Assembly (NCBI GenBank): GCA_017630395.1
Contig: JAGBVI010000005.1
Span: 62,001 to 126,000, forward strand
DNA length: 64,000 nt
Direction of reading: 5' to 3'
From: Paludibacteraceae bacterium
GTDB lineage: Bacteria; Bacteroidota; Bacteroidia; Bacteroidales; Paludibacteraceae
Of the stretch, positions 38,936 to 47,006 are shown in pieces; position 1 is the stretch's first letter, and each line of letters starts with the position of its first letter. Below the pieces are notes generated by a model. The model had not been told where the DNA came from. It made no database searches and was given only the letters and a program-made list of their open reading frames with translations. Position numbers and translations under genes: made by a program.

Positions 38936-41389
38936 ATGGTTTTCACTACTAACGTTGAAACAAAAATAGGATTTGATAAGATCCGACAACTTTTAGTTAA
39001 GAACTGCCTATCCCCTTTAGGAACAAAAAAGGTGGATACGATTACCGTTTCAACTAATTACGAATGGATTCTTGAGCAACTTAACCAAACAAATGAATTT
39101 GTAAAAATTCTTGTTAATGAAGAGGATTTTCCCATAGACTCATACTTTGATATTCATGAAAGCTTATCTAAGATAGCTACAGAAGGTACTTTTATAGAAG
39201 TTCAAGAATTGTTCAAATTAAGATGTTCCTTGCATACAATTGGACTGATAGTTACCTTTTTAAATCAAAAAGAGGAGTGCGATTTCTTTTATCTGAAAAA
39301 TCTATCCAAAGAGATTGATACTTTCCCTGCAATTGTTAAATCAATTGACCATATTTTAGATAAATTTGGAGAAATAAAAGATAATGCATCTCCGGAATTA
39401 CAAAATATTCGGAGAAACATTGATGAAGAAAAGAGTAGTATCTCGCGGGCTATTCAGAAAATTTTACATCACGCAAAGTCTGAAGGCTATGTTGAACAAG
39501 ATGTTAATCCTACAGTGAGAGATGGAAGATTGGTAATTCCCGTACCTCCTGCTCACAAAAGAAAAATCAGAGGTATTGTTCATGACGAGTCAGCAACAGG
39601 AAAAACTGTTTTTATTGAGCCGGACGTTGCTGTCGAAATAAACAATCGAATAAGGGAACTTTTGGCAGATGAAAAGCGAGAAATCATTAAGATTTTAACG
39701 CTGATAACCAATGAGATTCGTCCCTATTCATATCAACTAACAGAAGCTTTTGACTTTCTCGGCACAATCGATTTTATAAGAGCAAAAGCCCTATTTGCGA
39801 TTGAAACTAACTCAACATTACCATCTATACAAGAACTTCCAATTATTGATTGGAGCGTTGCAATTCATCCAATATTGTACCTAAATCATCTAAAAATAGG
39901 GAAAGAGGTTGTTCCTTTGGATATTAAACTATGCGACGAGAAACGGATCTTGATTATTTCAGGTCCAAACGCCGGTGGAAAGTCTGTATGCCTAAAAACC
40001 GTTGGATTACTACAATTTATGATGCAAGCCGGACTATTAGTCCCATTGCATTCTTCCAGTAGAATGGGCATATTTCATGCAATTTTGATAGATATTGGAG
40101 ATGAACAATCCATAGAAAATGATTTGAGCACCTATAGTTCTCACTTAACTAATATGAAATATTTTGTTAGGAATTGTGACAATCGCTCTTTGCTACTAAT
40201 TGATGAATTTGGAAGTGGTACAGAACCCAATATTGGAGGAGCTATTGCAGAATCTCTTCTCAACCATTTTAATCAAAAGAAAGCTTTTGGAGTAATAACA
40301 ACTCACTACACAAATATTAAAAATTTTGCAGAAGAAAATGAGGGGATAATAAATGGAGCCATGTTGTATGACAGACATTTAATGCAACCTCTTTTTCGAT
40401 TAGAAATAGGTAATCCGGGAAGTTCATTCGCCATTGAAATTGCAAGGAAGATAGGACTACCAGAAAGCGTCATAGCAGAAGCCACAGAAAAGGCAGGAAA
40501 AGATCTTGTGGATATGGATAAATATCTACAAGATATTGTTCGCGACAAACGTTATTGGGAAGCTAAACGCCAAAATATTAGACAAAAAGAAAAACGTCTT
40601 GAAGAGATAACCGAAAAATATGAACAAGAATTGACTCTTCTTGCCAAAGAAAAAAAGGAGGCAATGAAAGAGGCTAAGCGGGAATCAAAACGGCTGTTGG
40701 AACAAGCTAATTCTGCCATTGAAAATACAATTCGGAAAATAAAAGAGGCGCAAGCTGAAAAGATTCAAACTAAAGAAGTTCGTAAAGAGTTTGAACAGTT
40801 TAAGGAAAATTTTGATTCTGAAGAAATAGATGATACAGCTTTTAATAAAAGAATTGAAAGATTGCGCAAACTAAAAAAAGGGAAAGAAAAAACTTCCGGA
40901 AAAGAAGAAAAAGAATCAATAAAAATCGGCTCAACCGTCAGAGTAAAAGGTCAGGATGGATATGGTCAAGTTATTGAAATAAAAAAAGATAATGTAGTGA
41001 TTGCTTTAGGACAATTTAAACTTCCTGCAAAATTAGATCAACTTGAAATCGTCAGCAACAACAAAATAAAAAAAGAGAACCGGAATAAAAACTCCTATAT
41101 CGTCTCTTCAACTATTGAAGATATAAGAGAAAGAAACTTAAATTTCAAGAGAGAAATAGACGTTAGAGGCATGCGAGGAGATGAAGCTTTACAAGCTGTA
41201 ACGTATTTCATTGATGATGCAATAATCGTCAATGTAGAGCAAGTCCGAATTTTACATGGAACCGGTACAGGAATATTACGAGAATTGATAAGAAAATACC
41301 TTAAAACCATACCGGCTGTCAGCTCCTTTGCAGACGAACATGTACAATTTGGAGGAGCCGGAATAACTGTAGTAAAATTTAAATGTTAA
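38936..41389 (+). CDS. mutS2: MutS2 / Smr-domain ATPase
   Basis: This 817-residue protein has the MutS2 layout: a coiled lever region, then a MutS-type ATPase with Walker A GPNAGGKS near residues 342-350 and Walker B LLLIDEFGSGTEPN near 420. A long Lys/Glu-rich coiled coil (about 540-650) follows, then a KOW-like segment (about 664-705) and a C-terminal Smr domain (about 742-817) with the DVRG and LHGTGTG motifs of the Smr nuclease. Family members act on stalled or collided ribosomes (RqcU in Bacillus) or on recombination intermediates; they lack the mismatch-recognition domain of MutS1. It is transcribed from a divergent promoter shared with the acyl-CoA synthetase-like gene. The beta-barrel gene starts 21 bases after its stop. 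Confidence 0.95.
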   Translation: MVFTTNVETKIGFDKIRQLLVKNCLSPLGTKKVDTITVSTNYEWILEQLNQTNEFVKILVNEEDFPIDSYFDIHESLSKIATEGTFIEVQELFKLRCSLHTIGLIVTFLNQKEECDFFYLKNLSKEIDTFPAIVKSIDHILDKFGEIKDNASPELQNIRRNIDEEKSSISRAIQKILHHAKSEGYVEQDVNPTVRDGRLVIPVPPAHKRKIRGIVHDESATGKTVFIEPDVAVEINNRIRELLADEKREIIKILTLITNEIRPYSYQLTEAFDFLGTIDFIRAKALFAIETNSTLPSIQELPIIDWSVAIHPILYLNHLKIGKEVVPLDIKLCDEKRILIISGPNAGGKSVCLKTVGLLQFMMQAGLLVPLHSSSRMGIFHAILIDIGDEQSIENDLSTYSSHLTNMKYFVRNCDNRSLLLIDEFGSGTEPNIGGAIAESLLNHFNQKKAFGVITTHYTNIKNFAEENEGIINGAMLYDRHLMQPLFRLEIGNPGSSFAIEIARKIGLPESVIAEATEKAGKDLVDMDKYLQDIVRDKRYWEAKRQNIRQKEKRLEEITEKYEQELTLLAKEKKEAMKEAKRESKRLLEQANSAIENTIRKIKEAQAEKIQTKEVRKEFEQFKENFDSEEIDDTAFNKRIERLRKLKKGKEKTSGKEEKESIKIGSTVRVKGQDGYGQVIEIKKDNVVIALGQFKLPAKLDQLEIVSNNKIKKENRNKNSYIVSSTIEDIRERNLNFKREIDVRGMRGDEALQAVTYFIDDAIIVNVEQVRILHGTGTGILRELIRKYLKTIPAVSSFADEHVQFGGAGITVVKFKC

Positions 41390-41410
41390 TATAAATTTAA
41401 TAAGAAAAAA

Positions 41411-42106
41411 ATGAAAAAAATTTTATTGTTAATCGCATTACTTTGTGGAACATTTCTTACAGTCTCTGCAGAAGAAAATAGTTATTACAAATCAAAAAAA
41501 ACTGTTCAATTTGGGTTTGATTTTGGAATTGGATATGCAGACCAATGGGGAAATGCTTATGATCCGTACGGGAAGAGCGGGTTATTTGGATTTACTTTTG
41601 GAGTAGATTTAGATGTTAATTTTGGAAAATACTCATTTGTTGAAGTTGGAATGGCCTTTACAAGAAAAGGATGTAAATTCGAGGGGAATGAATGGAGTAA
41701 AGATGGAGGACCTTGGCAAATTTATGACAATGAGAGTTGTAAAGCAAATCTATTTTACTTAGAGTGGCCGGTATTGTATGGTCTATCAGTTCCTTTAGAA
41801 GGTGATATTGCATGGAAAATAATGGTTGGACCTTACTTTGCTTGCGGTGTTGCAGGAGACAGGAAATTCAACTATGTTGAGCAAGGAGAACGTTTAAGTT
41901 TAATTAGCACCTTCTCTGAGGATAACGATTATGGATACAGAAGATTTGATGTAGGAGGAAAAATCCAAACCGGTATAGAAGTTAATAAACTATCATTTAT
42001 GGTTGCATACCAAATGGGGTTCTTTGACACACTATTCTCTAATCAATACCACGAAATGAAAGCAAGAAATAACAGCATAATGGCAATTGTTTCTTTTAGA
42101 TACTAA
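41411..42106 (+). CDS. Outer-membrane beta-barrel protein (PorT-like fold)
   Basis: Residues 1 to about 20 are a signal peptide (MKKILLLIALLCG, cleavage near SAEE). The rest (231 residues in all) has alternating aromatic and Gly-rich strands such as GFDFGIGYAD, FVEVGMAFTRKG, FYLEWPVLYGL and MVGPYFACG, and ends with the C-terminal aromatic VSFRY expected of a beta-barrel. This matches the outer-membrane beta-barrel family common in Bacteroidota (PorT-like, about 200-240 residues). The specific role is unknown. The ATG follows a poly-A stretch 21 bases after mutS2, so it may be cotranscribed. Confidence 0.8.
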   Translation: MKKILLLIALLCGTFLTVSAEENSYYKSKKTVQFGFDFGIGYADQWGNAYDPYGKSGLFGFTFGVDLDVNFGKYSFVEVGMAFTRKGCKFEGNEWSKDGGPWQIYDNESCKANLFYLEWPVLYGLSVPLEGDIAWKIMVGPYFACGVAGDRKFNYVEQGERLSLISTFSEDNDYGYRRFDVGGKIQTGIEVNKLSFMVAYQMGFFDTLFSNQYHEMKARNNSIMAIVSFRY

Positions 42107-42127
42107 TCAATTTAGGCTTGTAAAAAG

Positions 42128-42184
42128 GTAATTTCTATAAATTAGATGGAAAGTAATTTATAGAAATTACTTTCCATCTAATTT
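42128..42184 (+). promoter_or_regulatory. Two overlapping, mutually exclusive long hairpins
   Basis: Hairpin 1 has a 17-bp perfect stem (42128-42144 with 42154-42170). Hairpin 2 has an 18-bp perfect stem (42139-42156 with 42167-42184). They share bases and cannot form together. No U-tract follows. It may be a 3' structure of the beta-barrel mRNA or an attenuator for the DUF721 gene that starts 44 bases later. Confidence 0.55.
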
Positions 42185-42227
42185 ATCTCAAAATTGCAGA
42201 GAATAGACTCACCGCACAAACAACTTT

Positions 42228-42518
42228 ATGAAAAGAACTGATTTTCAGCCTATAAAAGAAATCTTAAAAGATATTCTGAAGGAAGAGCGATTCCGAAGCA
42301 AATTAGGAGAAGCCCAAATTATTGAACATTGGGAAATTGCAGTAGGAGCAACAATAGGAAAAGAGACAGAACGAATCTTTATTAAGAACCGAAAACTCTT
42401 TGTAAAAATAGGTTCTCCCATGGCAAAAAACGACCTTTTATACAGAAGGAAAGAATTAATCAAAACACTTAACAATTACGTCAATGACTCAATCATAGAC
42501 GACATAATTTTCATATAA
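42228..42518 (+). CDS. DUF721 (DciA-like) domain protein
   Basis: A 96-residue protein matching the DUF721 pattern: an N-terminal helix with K-x-I-L-K-D-I-L, then the WEIAVGATIGKETERIFIKN core and a C-terminal LLYRRKELIKTLN helix. DUF721 is related to DciA, a bacterial replicative-helicase loader; in Bacteroidota the function is not well defined. Its stop is one base before the thioesterase start, so the two form an operon. Confidence 0.8.
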   Translation: MKRTDFQPIKEILKDILKEERFRSKLGEAQIIEHWEIAVGATIGKETERIFIKNRKLFVKIGSPMAKNDLLYRRKELIKTLNNYVNDSIIDDIIFI

Positions 42519-42519
42519 A

Positions 42520-42966
42520 ATGGACCATACTCTATTGGATATCAATCAAATTGAATTTAACCACCAACAAGCTATACAAATTCGCTTTAACGATGTGGAT
42601 GTAATCGGACACGTAAATAATGCCGTTCAACTGAGTTATTTTGATTTAGGTAAAGTAAAATATTTTGAAGCCTTAAAAAATCAAGTGATAGATTGGAATG
42701 GAGCCGAATTGGTCATCGTAAACCTCAATGTCGATTTCGTACAACCCATATTTATGAATGATGCTATCGTTGTAAAGACAAAAATTTACGAAATTGGAAA
42801 TAAAAGTGTTAAATTGGTTCAAGTATTATACGATGAAAATACCGAATCAGTGAAGTCAGTTTGTAGAACTATCATGTGCGGATTTGATCCTAAAACCAAC
42901 ACGTCATTACAAATATCTAAAGAATGGAGAGATTTAATTTATAATTACGAAAAATTCCATCCTTAA
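42520..42966 (+). CDS. Hotdog-fold acyl-CoA thioesterase
   Basis: At 148 residues it is the usual size for single-hotdog thioesterases of the 4-hydroxybenzoyl-CoA/YbgC type. The N-terminal segment RFNDVDVIGHVNNAVQLSYF carries the Asp-x-Asp and His-Val-Asn-Asn active-site helix of the family. LVIVNLNVDFVQPIFMND and KSVKLVQVLYDE give the following beta strands. It is expected to hydrolyse acyl-CoA in the cytoplasm; the chain length cannot be read from the sequence. It follows DUF721 by one base. Confidence 0.88.
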   Translation: MDHTLLDINQIEFNHQQAIQIRFNDVDVIGHVNNAVQLSYFDLGKVKYFEALKNQVIDWNGAELVIVNLNVDFVQPIFMNDAIVVKTKIYEIGNKSVKLVQVLYDENTESVKSVCRTIMCGFDPKTNTSLQISKEWRDLIYNYEKFHP

Positions 42967-43068
42967 ACAAAACCATCAACCGAAAGAAGTTAAAAAAAGA
43001 CTTTAAAGAAAGGTAAACTTAAAATAGAACAAAATATTGTGTGAAAAAATAAAAAAAAAGCAAACTTT

Positions 43069-43100
43069 TTTGGAAATAAAGAAAACGAAGCATATATTTG
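43069..43100 (+). promoter_or_regulatory. Perfect Bacteroidota promoter for the mini T9SS-tail protein
   Basis: TTTG (43069-43072), a 20-base spacer, then TATATTTG (43093-43100). This matches the Bacteroides primary-sigma consensus TTTG-N19-21-TAnnTTTG in every fixed position. The likely start of transcription is near 43107, 12 bases before the ATG at 43119. Confidence 0.8.
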
Positions 43101-43118
43101 CCATCAATAAAGAGCTTT

Positions 43119-43445
43119 ATGAAACAAATATATACGTTCATATTATTATTTGCATTGGCTACTACCTCAAATTTCACTCTTTTAGCGCAAGAGTTAGAGG
43201 GGCAGCAAGATGTGGAGATAAATTCTGCAAATAAGGATTTATCTATCACTATCGGAGTGTACAACAATACACTGTACATTCTCAATGCCAAAGAAAATGA
43301 AAAAGTGGACATTATGAATATGTTAGGAGAAAACATCCTTTCATATATCATAAAGTCCCAAGAAGAACGTATTCAACTCAATTTAAAGAAAGGATTCTAT
43401 ATCGTAAAAATTAACGACAAAGTGCAGCGAATCGTTATAAAGTAA
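43119..43445 (+). CDS. Mini secreted protein with T9SS type A-like C-terminal domain
   Basis: The ATG at 43119 is chosen over an upstream TTG because the promoter at 43069-43100 would start transcription just before it and a clear signal peptide follows (MKQIYTFILLFALATTSNF, cleavage near LLAQ). After about 20 linker residues, the rest of the 108-residue protein resembles a Por_Secre_tail sorting domain: VDIMNMLGENI (compare the usual VYDxxGRxV), then IQLNLKKGFYIVKIND and a final VQRIVIK. There is no room for a cargo domain. Role unknown; possibly a remnant or a small surface factor. The DUF4105 gene starts 13 bases after the stop. Confidence 0.7.
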   Translation: MKQIYTFILLFALATTSNFTLLAQELEGQQDVEINSANKDLSITIGVYNNTLYILNAKENEKVDIMNMLGENILSYIIKSQEERIQLNLKKGFYIVKINDKVQRIVIK

Positions 43446-43458
43446 TTTGGTTCCAACT

Positions 43459-44613
43459 ATGAAACGAATTATTATTCTACTTCTTTCCTTTTTTACCTTA
43501 GTAAGTTTAGTCGAAGCAAAAACTCAAGTTAGTCTTCTAACAAGTACAGCATGTAACAATGCTATTTATACTGTATGGGGACACTCTGCTATACGAGTAA
43601 GAACAGAACAAGACGACAAAGTTTATAATTATGGAGTATTCTCTTTTGGAGACGGATTTCTATATAATTTTGTCACAGGACAAACCGATTATAAAGTAGA
43701 TTGCGATGAGGCGATTTGGAGTTCGATACGAAGTGCACAGAGAAAAAATGTATATTTGTATGAACAAATATTAAACCTTTCCGAAGAAGAAGCTAATGAA
43801 ATTGCAAAAAACTTAGAAATAAATAGTCGTCCGGAAAATTGTTACTACCGCTATAACTTTTTCTATGACAATTGTGCCACTCGACCACGAAAGATGATTG
43901 AGAAAACTATAAAAAATATAGAATATCCTAGATTTAACAATCAGAAAACTTATCGAAATATCATTCATGAACTAACAGCAGACCTTCCATGGTTTACAGT
44001 TGGAATTGACTTATGTTTAGGTAGTAAAACAGATAAAGTTGTTAGCGATAGTTTAATGTTGTTTCTTCCAATAGAATTACATAAAGCAATGGAACAAGCA
44101 ACAAGAATAGATAGTGCAGGCAAGAAAGTTCCAATGATAACAGATAGTCTTGTAAGAGTAACTCCTGAAGAAAAAACGATTGATAAAAATAACTACTCCC
44201 CTACTCTAATTCTATTCGCAATATCAATTACACTTATAACTCTAATCATTATAGGCTACAGAAGGTGGAATCAAAGACCTATGGATATACTTATATTTGG
44301 TATATATGGTGTTGTTGGCTCACTAATATTTTTTCTTTCACTCTTCTCCGAACACCCCTGCACATATCCAAATTATAATCTCCTTTGGTGCAACCCTTTA
44401 CAGCTTATATTTGCAATATTGTTACCATTTGAGAAATTTAGAAATTGGGGAATAAAATACCAATATTTTAATTTAGCCACCATAGCTATAGCATTGATTA
44501 TTGGAATTTTCAACATACAAGTATTTCACATAACTTTTTATCCTCTTATGATATTAATATCCTTGCAATCCATTTCATACATAAAAAGGAATGGAGAAAA
44601 AAAATTGGGGTAA
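43459..44613 (+). CDS. DUF4105 domain protein with C-terminal membrane segments
   Basis: The ATG at 43459 is preferred over an upstream TTG because it begins the signal sequence (MKRIIILLLSFFTLVSLVEA). Residues about 25-170 match DUF4105 (Lnb-type N-terminal periplasmic domain). Visible motifs are TVWGHSAIRV, YNYGVFSFGDGF and RYNFFYDNCATRPR, with the conserved His, Asn and Cys of this papain-like fold. Residues about 240-375 contain four or so hydrophobic helices, so the protein should sit in the inner membrane with the DUF4105 domain in the periplasm. The exact reaction is unknown. It lies 13 bases after the mini T9SS-tail gene, so they are probably cotranscribed. Confidence 0.8.
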   Translation: MKRIIILLLSFFTLVSLVEAKTQVSLLTSTACNNAIYTVWGHSAIRVRTEQDDKVYNYGVFSFGDGFLYNFVTGQTDYKVDCDEAIWSSIRSAQRKNVYLYEQILNLSEEEANEIAKNLEINSRPENCYYRYNFFYDNCATRPRKMIEKTIKNIEYPRFNNQKTYRNIIHELTADLPWFTVGIDLCLGSKTDKVVSDSLMLFLPIELHKAMEQATRIDSAGKKVPMITDSLVRVTPEEKTIDKNNYSPTLILFAISITLITLIIIGYRRWNQRPMDILIFGIYGVVGSLIFFLSLFSEHPCTYPNYNLLWCNPLQLIFAILLPFEKFRNWGIKYQYFNLATIAIALIIGIFNIQVFHITFYPLMILISLQSISYIKRNGEKKLG

Positions 44614-44710
44614 AGTCACTTCAAAGAAGAAAACAAGAGAGTACACAGATTATTTTTCAACAAGTAATATTTTTTTTCAAAAAAAGTATTTCATTATTAA
44701 ATAAAAAATT

Positions 44711-44718
44711 TAAATTTG
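44711..44718 (+). promoter_or_regulatory. Bacteroidota -7 box ahead of the lipoprotein-gapA unit
   Basis: TAAATTTG fits TAnnTTTG exactly. A TTTC 18 bases upstream is a weak -33. Transcription would start near 44725, giving a leader of about 170 bases before the first small lipoprotein. Confidence 0.55.
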
Positions 44719-44722
44719 CAGA

Positions 44723-44755
44723 GAATATTAGATGCAGAAGAATTTTCTAATATTC
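44723..44755 (+). promoter_or_regulatory. Hairpin at the predicted 5' end of the gapA transcript
   Basis: GAATATTAGA (44723-44732) and TCTAATATTC (44746-44755) form a perfect 10-bp stem with a 13-base loop, right at the predicted transcription start. It could stabilise the RNA 5' end. Confidence 0.45.
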
Positions 44756-44896
44756 AAAGAAAAATATGTAAGTATTGAAGATATAACTATAGAGAGAATT
44801 GGGAATAAGCATCGATATAGTAATAATATTTACAGACGGAATAAGAAATTAACAAAATTAGGGGTAACCCTATAAACTTAATACACTTAGAAAAAT

Positions 44897-45025
44897 ATGA
44901 AATTAGTAAAGGTAATTATTGCAGCCGCTATGTTATTGGCACTTATGAGCTCATGCAAACAACAATTATGTCCGGGTTACGGAGAGTTAAATAACGCTAC
45001 TCAACAAGTTGAAGAAAGAGCATAA
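44897..45025 (+). CDS. Micro-lipoprotein 1 (42 residues)
   Basis: The predicted product is MKLVKVIIAAAMLLALM followed by SSCKQQLCPGYGE and a polar tail ending EERA. It has a positive N-terminus, a hydrophobic core and a lipobox (LMSSC, Cys20), so the mature peptide would be a lipid-anchored 23-residue tail with a second Cys. Lys after the lipidated Cys does not settle inner versus outer membrane. An A-rich stretch precedes the ATG. The stop is followed one base later by the next small lipoprotein, and no terminator separates the pair from gapA. Confidence 0.65.
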   Translation: MKLVKVIIAAAMLLALMSSCKQQLCPGYGELNNATQQVEERA

Positions 45026-45026
45026 T

Positions 45027-45110
45027 ATGTATCAATATTTAAAAATAGCCTTAATGATAATGGTGACCCTACTTGTTGTATCATGCAAGTCGGGTTGTGG
45101 TTGTTTTTAG
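45027..45110 (+). CDS. Micro-lipoprotein 2 (27 residues)
   Basis: The predicted product is MYQYLKIALMIMVTLLVVSC then KSGCGCF. The lipobox VVSC puts the lipidated Cys at residue 20 and leaves only an eight-residue mature peptide with three Cys in total. Its ATG begins one base after the stop of micro-lipoprotein 1, which suggests translational coupling. The second unit has the same architecture as the first (Cys at position 20, Lys at 21). gapA starts 71 bases further on. Confidence 0.55.
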   Translation: MYQYLKIALMIMVTLLVVSCKSGCGCF

Positions 45111-45181
45111 CCTATTGTAACTTTAAGAAAAAATTAAGAAGAAAATTTAATTATTGTTTAACATAACAAAATTTAAAAAAA

Positions 45182-46210
45182 ATGGTAAAAGTTGCTATTA
45201 ATGGTTTCGGACGCATCGGTCGTCTTGCATTCCGTCAAATGTTTGAAGCAGATGGTTATGAAGTAGTTGCAATCAACGACTTGACAAGCCCTGCAATGCT
45301 TGCTCACCTTTTGAAATATGATACTGCACAAGGTGGTTTCGCTGGAAAATTCGGAGAAGGAAAACACACAGTTTCTGCTACTGAAGATTCAATCATCGTT
45401 GATGGAAAAGAAATCAAAATCTCTAAAGAAGCTGACGCTAACAACTGCCCATGGGCTAAATACAACGTTGACGTAGTTCTTGAGTGTACAGGTTTCTATA
45501 CTTCAAAAGATAAAGCACAAGCTCATATCAATGCTGGAGCAAAGAAAGTTGTAATTTCTGCTCCTGCTGGAAACGACCTTCCAACTATCGTTTACAATGT
45601 AAACCACAATACATTGAAATCTGAAGACAAGATCATCTCTGCAGCTTCTTGTACTACTAACTGCTTGGCTCCAATGGCTGACGCTTTGAACAAATATGCT
45701 GCTATCCAATCTGGTATCATGTCTACAATTCACGCGTACACAGGAGACCAAATGATCTTGGACGGTCCTCAACGTAAGGGTGACCTTCGTCGTTCTCGTG
45801 CAGGTGCTCAAAACATCGTTCCTAACTCAACTGGTGCTGCTAAAGCTATCGGTTTGGTTATCCCTGAATTGAACGGTAAATTGATCGGTTCTGCTCAACG
45901 TATCCCTACTCCAACTGGATCTACTACTATCTTGATCGCTGTTGTTAAAGGTAAAGACGTTACAAAAGAAGGTATCAATGCTGCAATGAAAGCTGCTGCT
46001 AATGAATCTTATGGATATACTGAGGATGAAATCGTTTCTTCTGACGTTATCGGTATGAAGTTCGGTTCTTTGTTCGATGCTACTCAAACTATGGTTTCTA
46101 AGATCGACGAAGATACTTACCAAGTACAAGTTGTTTCTTGGTATGACAACGAGAACTCTTATACTTCTCAAATGGTTAGAACTATCAAGTTCTTTGCTGA
46201 GCTTGCTTAA
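45182..46210 (+). CDS. gapA: Glyceraldehyde-3-phosphate dehydrogenase
   Basis: This 342-residue type I GAPDH oxidises glyceraldehyde 3-phosphate with NAD in glycolysis, in the cytoplasm. The N-terminal Rossmann motif is [15 protein letters not shown] (residues 6-20), and Asp33 (AINDL) favours NAD over NADP. The catalytic loop [12 protein letters not shown] places the nucleophile at Cys157, and the C-terminal [12 protein letters not shown] segment is canonical. Codon choice is strongly biased (GCT, GGT, GTT, AAC, CGT), unlike its neighbours, as expected of a highly expressed gene. There is no promoter-like box in the 71 bases before it, so transcription from the 44711 box through the two micro-lipoproteins is likely. 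Confidence 0.98.
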   Translation: MVKVAINGFGRIGRLAFRQMFEADGYEVVAINDLTSPAMLAHLLKYDTAQGGFAGKFGEGKHTVSATEDSIIVDGKEIKISKEADANNCPWAKYNVDVVLECTGFYTSKDKAQAHINAGAKKVVISAPAGNDLPTIVYNVNHNTLKSEDKIISAASCTTNCLAPMADALNKYAAIQSGIMSTIHAYTGDQMILDGPQRKGDLRRSRAGAQNIVPNSTGAAKAIGLVIPELNGKLIGSAQRIPTPTGSTTILIAVVKGKDVTKEGINAAMKAAANESYGYTEDEIVSSDVIGMKFGSLFDATQTMVSKIDEDTYQVQVVSWYDNENSYTSQMVRTIKFFAELA

Positions 46211-46229
46211 TTTAAACTCATTTAATAAT

Positions 46230-46267
46230 AAAATAGGTGTAAATTATTTTGCACCTATTTTTTTTAT
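46230..46267 (+). terminator. Rho-independent terminator of gapA
   Basis: AAAATAGGTG (46230-46239) pairs with CACCTATTTT (46252-46261), followed by a run of T. It begins 19 bases after the gapA stop. Confidence 0.88.
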
Positions 46268-46292
46268 CATAGCAATCATTTTTGTAACTTGA

Positions 46293-46355
46293 AACATTTC
46301 TATAAATTGATTTGGAAACAGATATAAATATCTCCAATCAAAACTTATAAATGTT
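46293..46355. repeat. Long imperfect hairpin downstream of gapA
   Basis: Three nested inverted segments form one long stem: AACATTTCTATAA with TTATAAATGTT, GATTTGG with CCAATC, and AGATAT with ATATCT. It lies after the gapA terminator and has no U-tract. No gene is seen here. Confidence 0.45.
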
Positions 46356-46398
46356 GACATAAATTTTAATCAAAACTATATAATATTTCTTAAGCAAT

Positions 46399-46603
46399 AA
46401 GAAGTTATTTAAATTTTATTTCGAGCCTATTTGAGAGAGAGATTTTTAATTTATTTTTCTACTATCGTTTTGTAAAAAATAGAAGACTATTAGCAAAAAA
46501 GAATTATAAAAATAGGTTAAAAAGAATCTCAAAGATACTATACTAAAAAAGAAGAGAGTTAAGCTCAAAGTCAATTTAATAATAAAATTTAAAACAGCTT
46601 CTA
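46399..46603 (+). repeat. MITE-like repeat, copy 1
   Basis: About 205 bases bounded by imperfect terminal inverted repeats (GAAGTTATTTAAATTTTATT on the left; its near-complement at 46581-46603 on the right). The interior is partly palindromic (TTTGAGA...TTTTTAA...TATTTTT on the left, its near-complement on the right). A homologous copy lies in the opposite orientation at 49776-49961. No reading frame is credible. Confidence 0.7.
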
Positions 46604-46657
46604 AGTTTACAATATATAGTTGAGACTCATGTTGAAATTATTTAGCCAATTATCTTC

Positions 46658-47005
46658 ATGAAAAAGTTAGATATAATTTTATTATCTGTTGCATTTGTTT
46701 TAATAGTCGTACTATTAGGAGGGAAATCAGATGTTACAACAAACTTATTTGATTATTCTATCATAGTAAAATTATTTTCAGCACTCTTTTTACTATTCTA
46801 TATATTAGGTTGGAAATTACAATCATATGAAGACAAAACATTTCCAAGAATAAAAAAAATCTTATCCATCTACAAGGAAATCAATAGCAAATTACACCAA
46901 ACATTTCAATTCTTACCTAGTATAGAAATTGGCAATAGGCTTAAGATTGATAGTTTAGAAATTGTAATAATATCTTTCGTTTTAATCTTTTTAATCATAT
47001 TGTAA
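46658..47005 (+). CDS. Small membrane protein, unknown function
   Basis: I do not recognise a family. The 115 residues contain three hydrophobic helices: about 5-21 (ILLSVAFVLIVVLLGG), 33-53 (SIIVKLFSALFLLFYILGW) and 99-115 (IVIISFVLIFLIIL). A basic, helical loop lies between helices 2 and 3. It ends one base before the SPFH gene, so the two are translationally linked and the small protein may be a partner of the SPFH scaffold in the inner membrane (inference). Confidence 0.65.
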   Translation: MKKLDIILLSVAFVLIVVLLGGKSDVTTNLFDYSIIVKLFSALFLLFYILGWKLQSYEDKTFPRIKKILSIYKEINSKLHQTFQFLPSIEIGNRLKIDSLEIVIISFVLIFLIIL

Positions 47006-47006
47006 C

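Noticed and set aside
43098..43118. Upstream TTG start giving seven extra residues for the mini T9SS-tail protein
   Set aside because: It would lie inside the TATATTTG promoter box and before the predicted transcription start.
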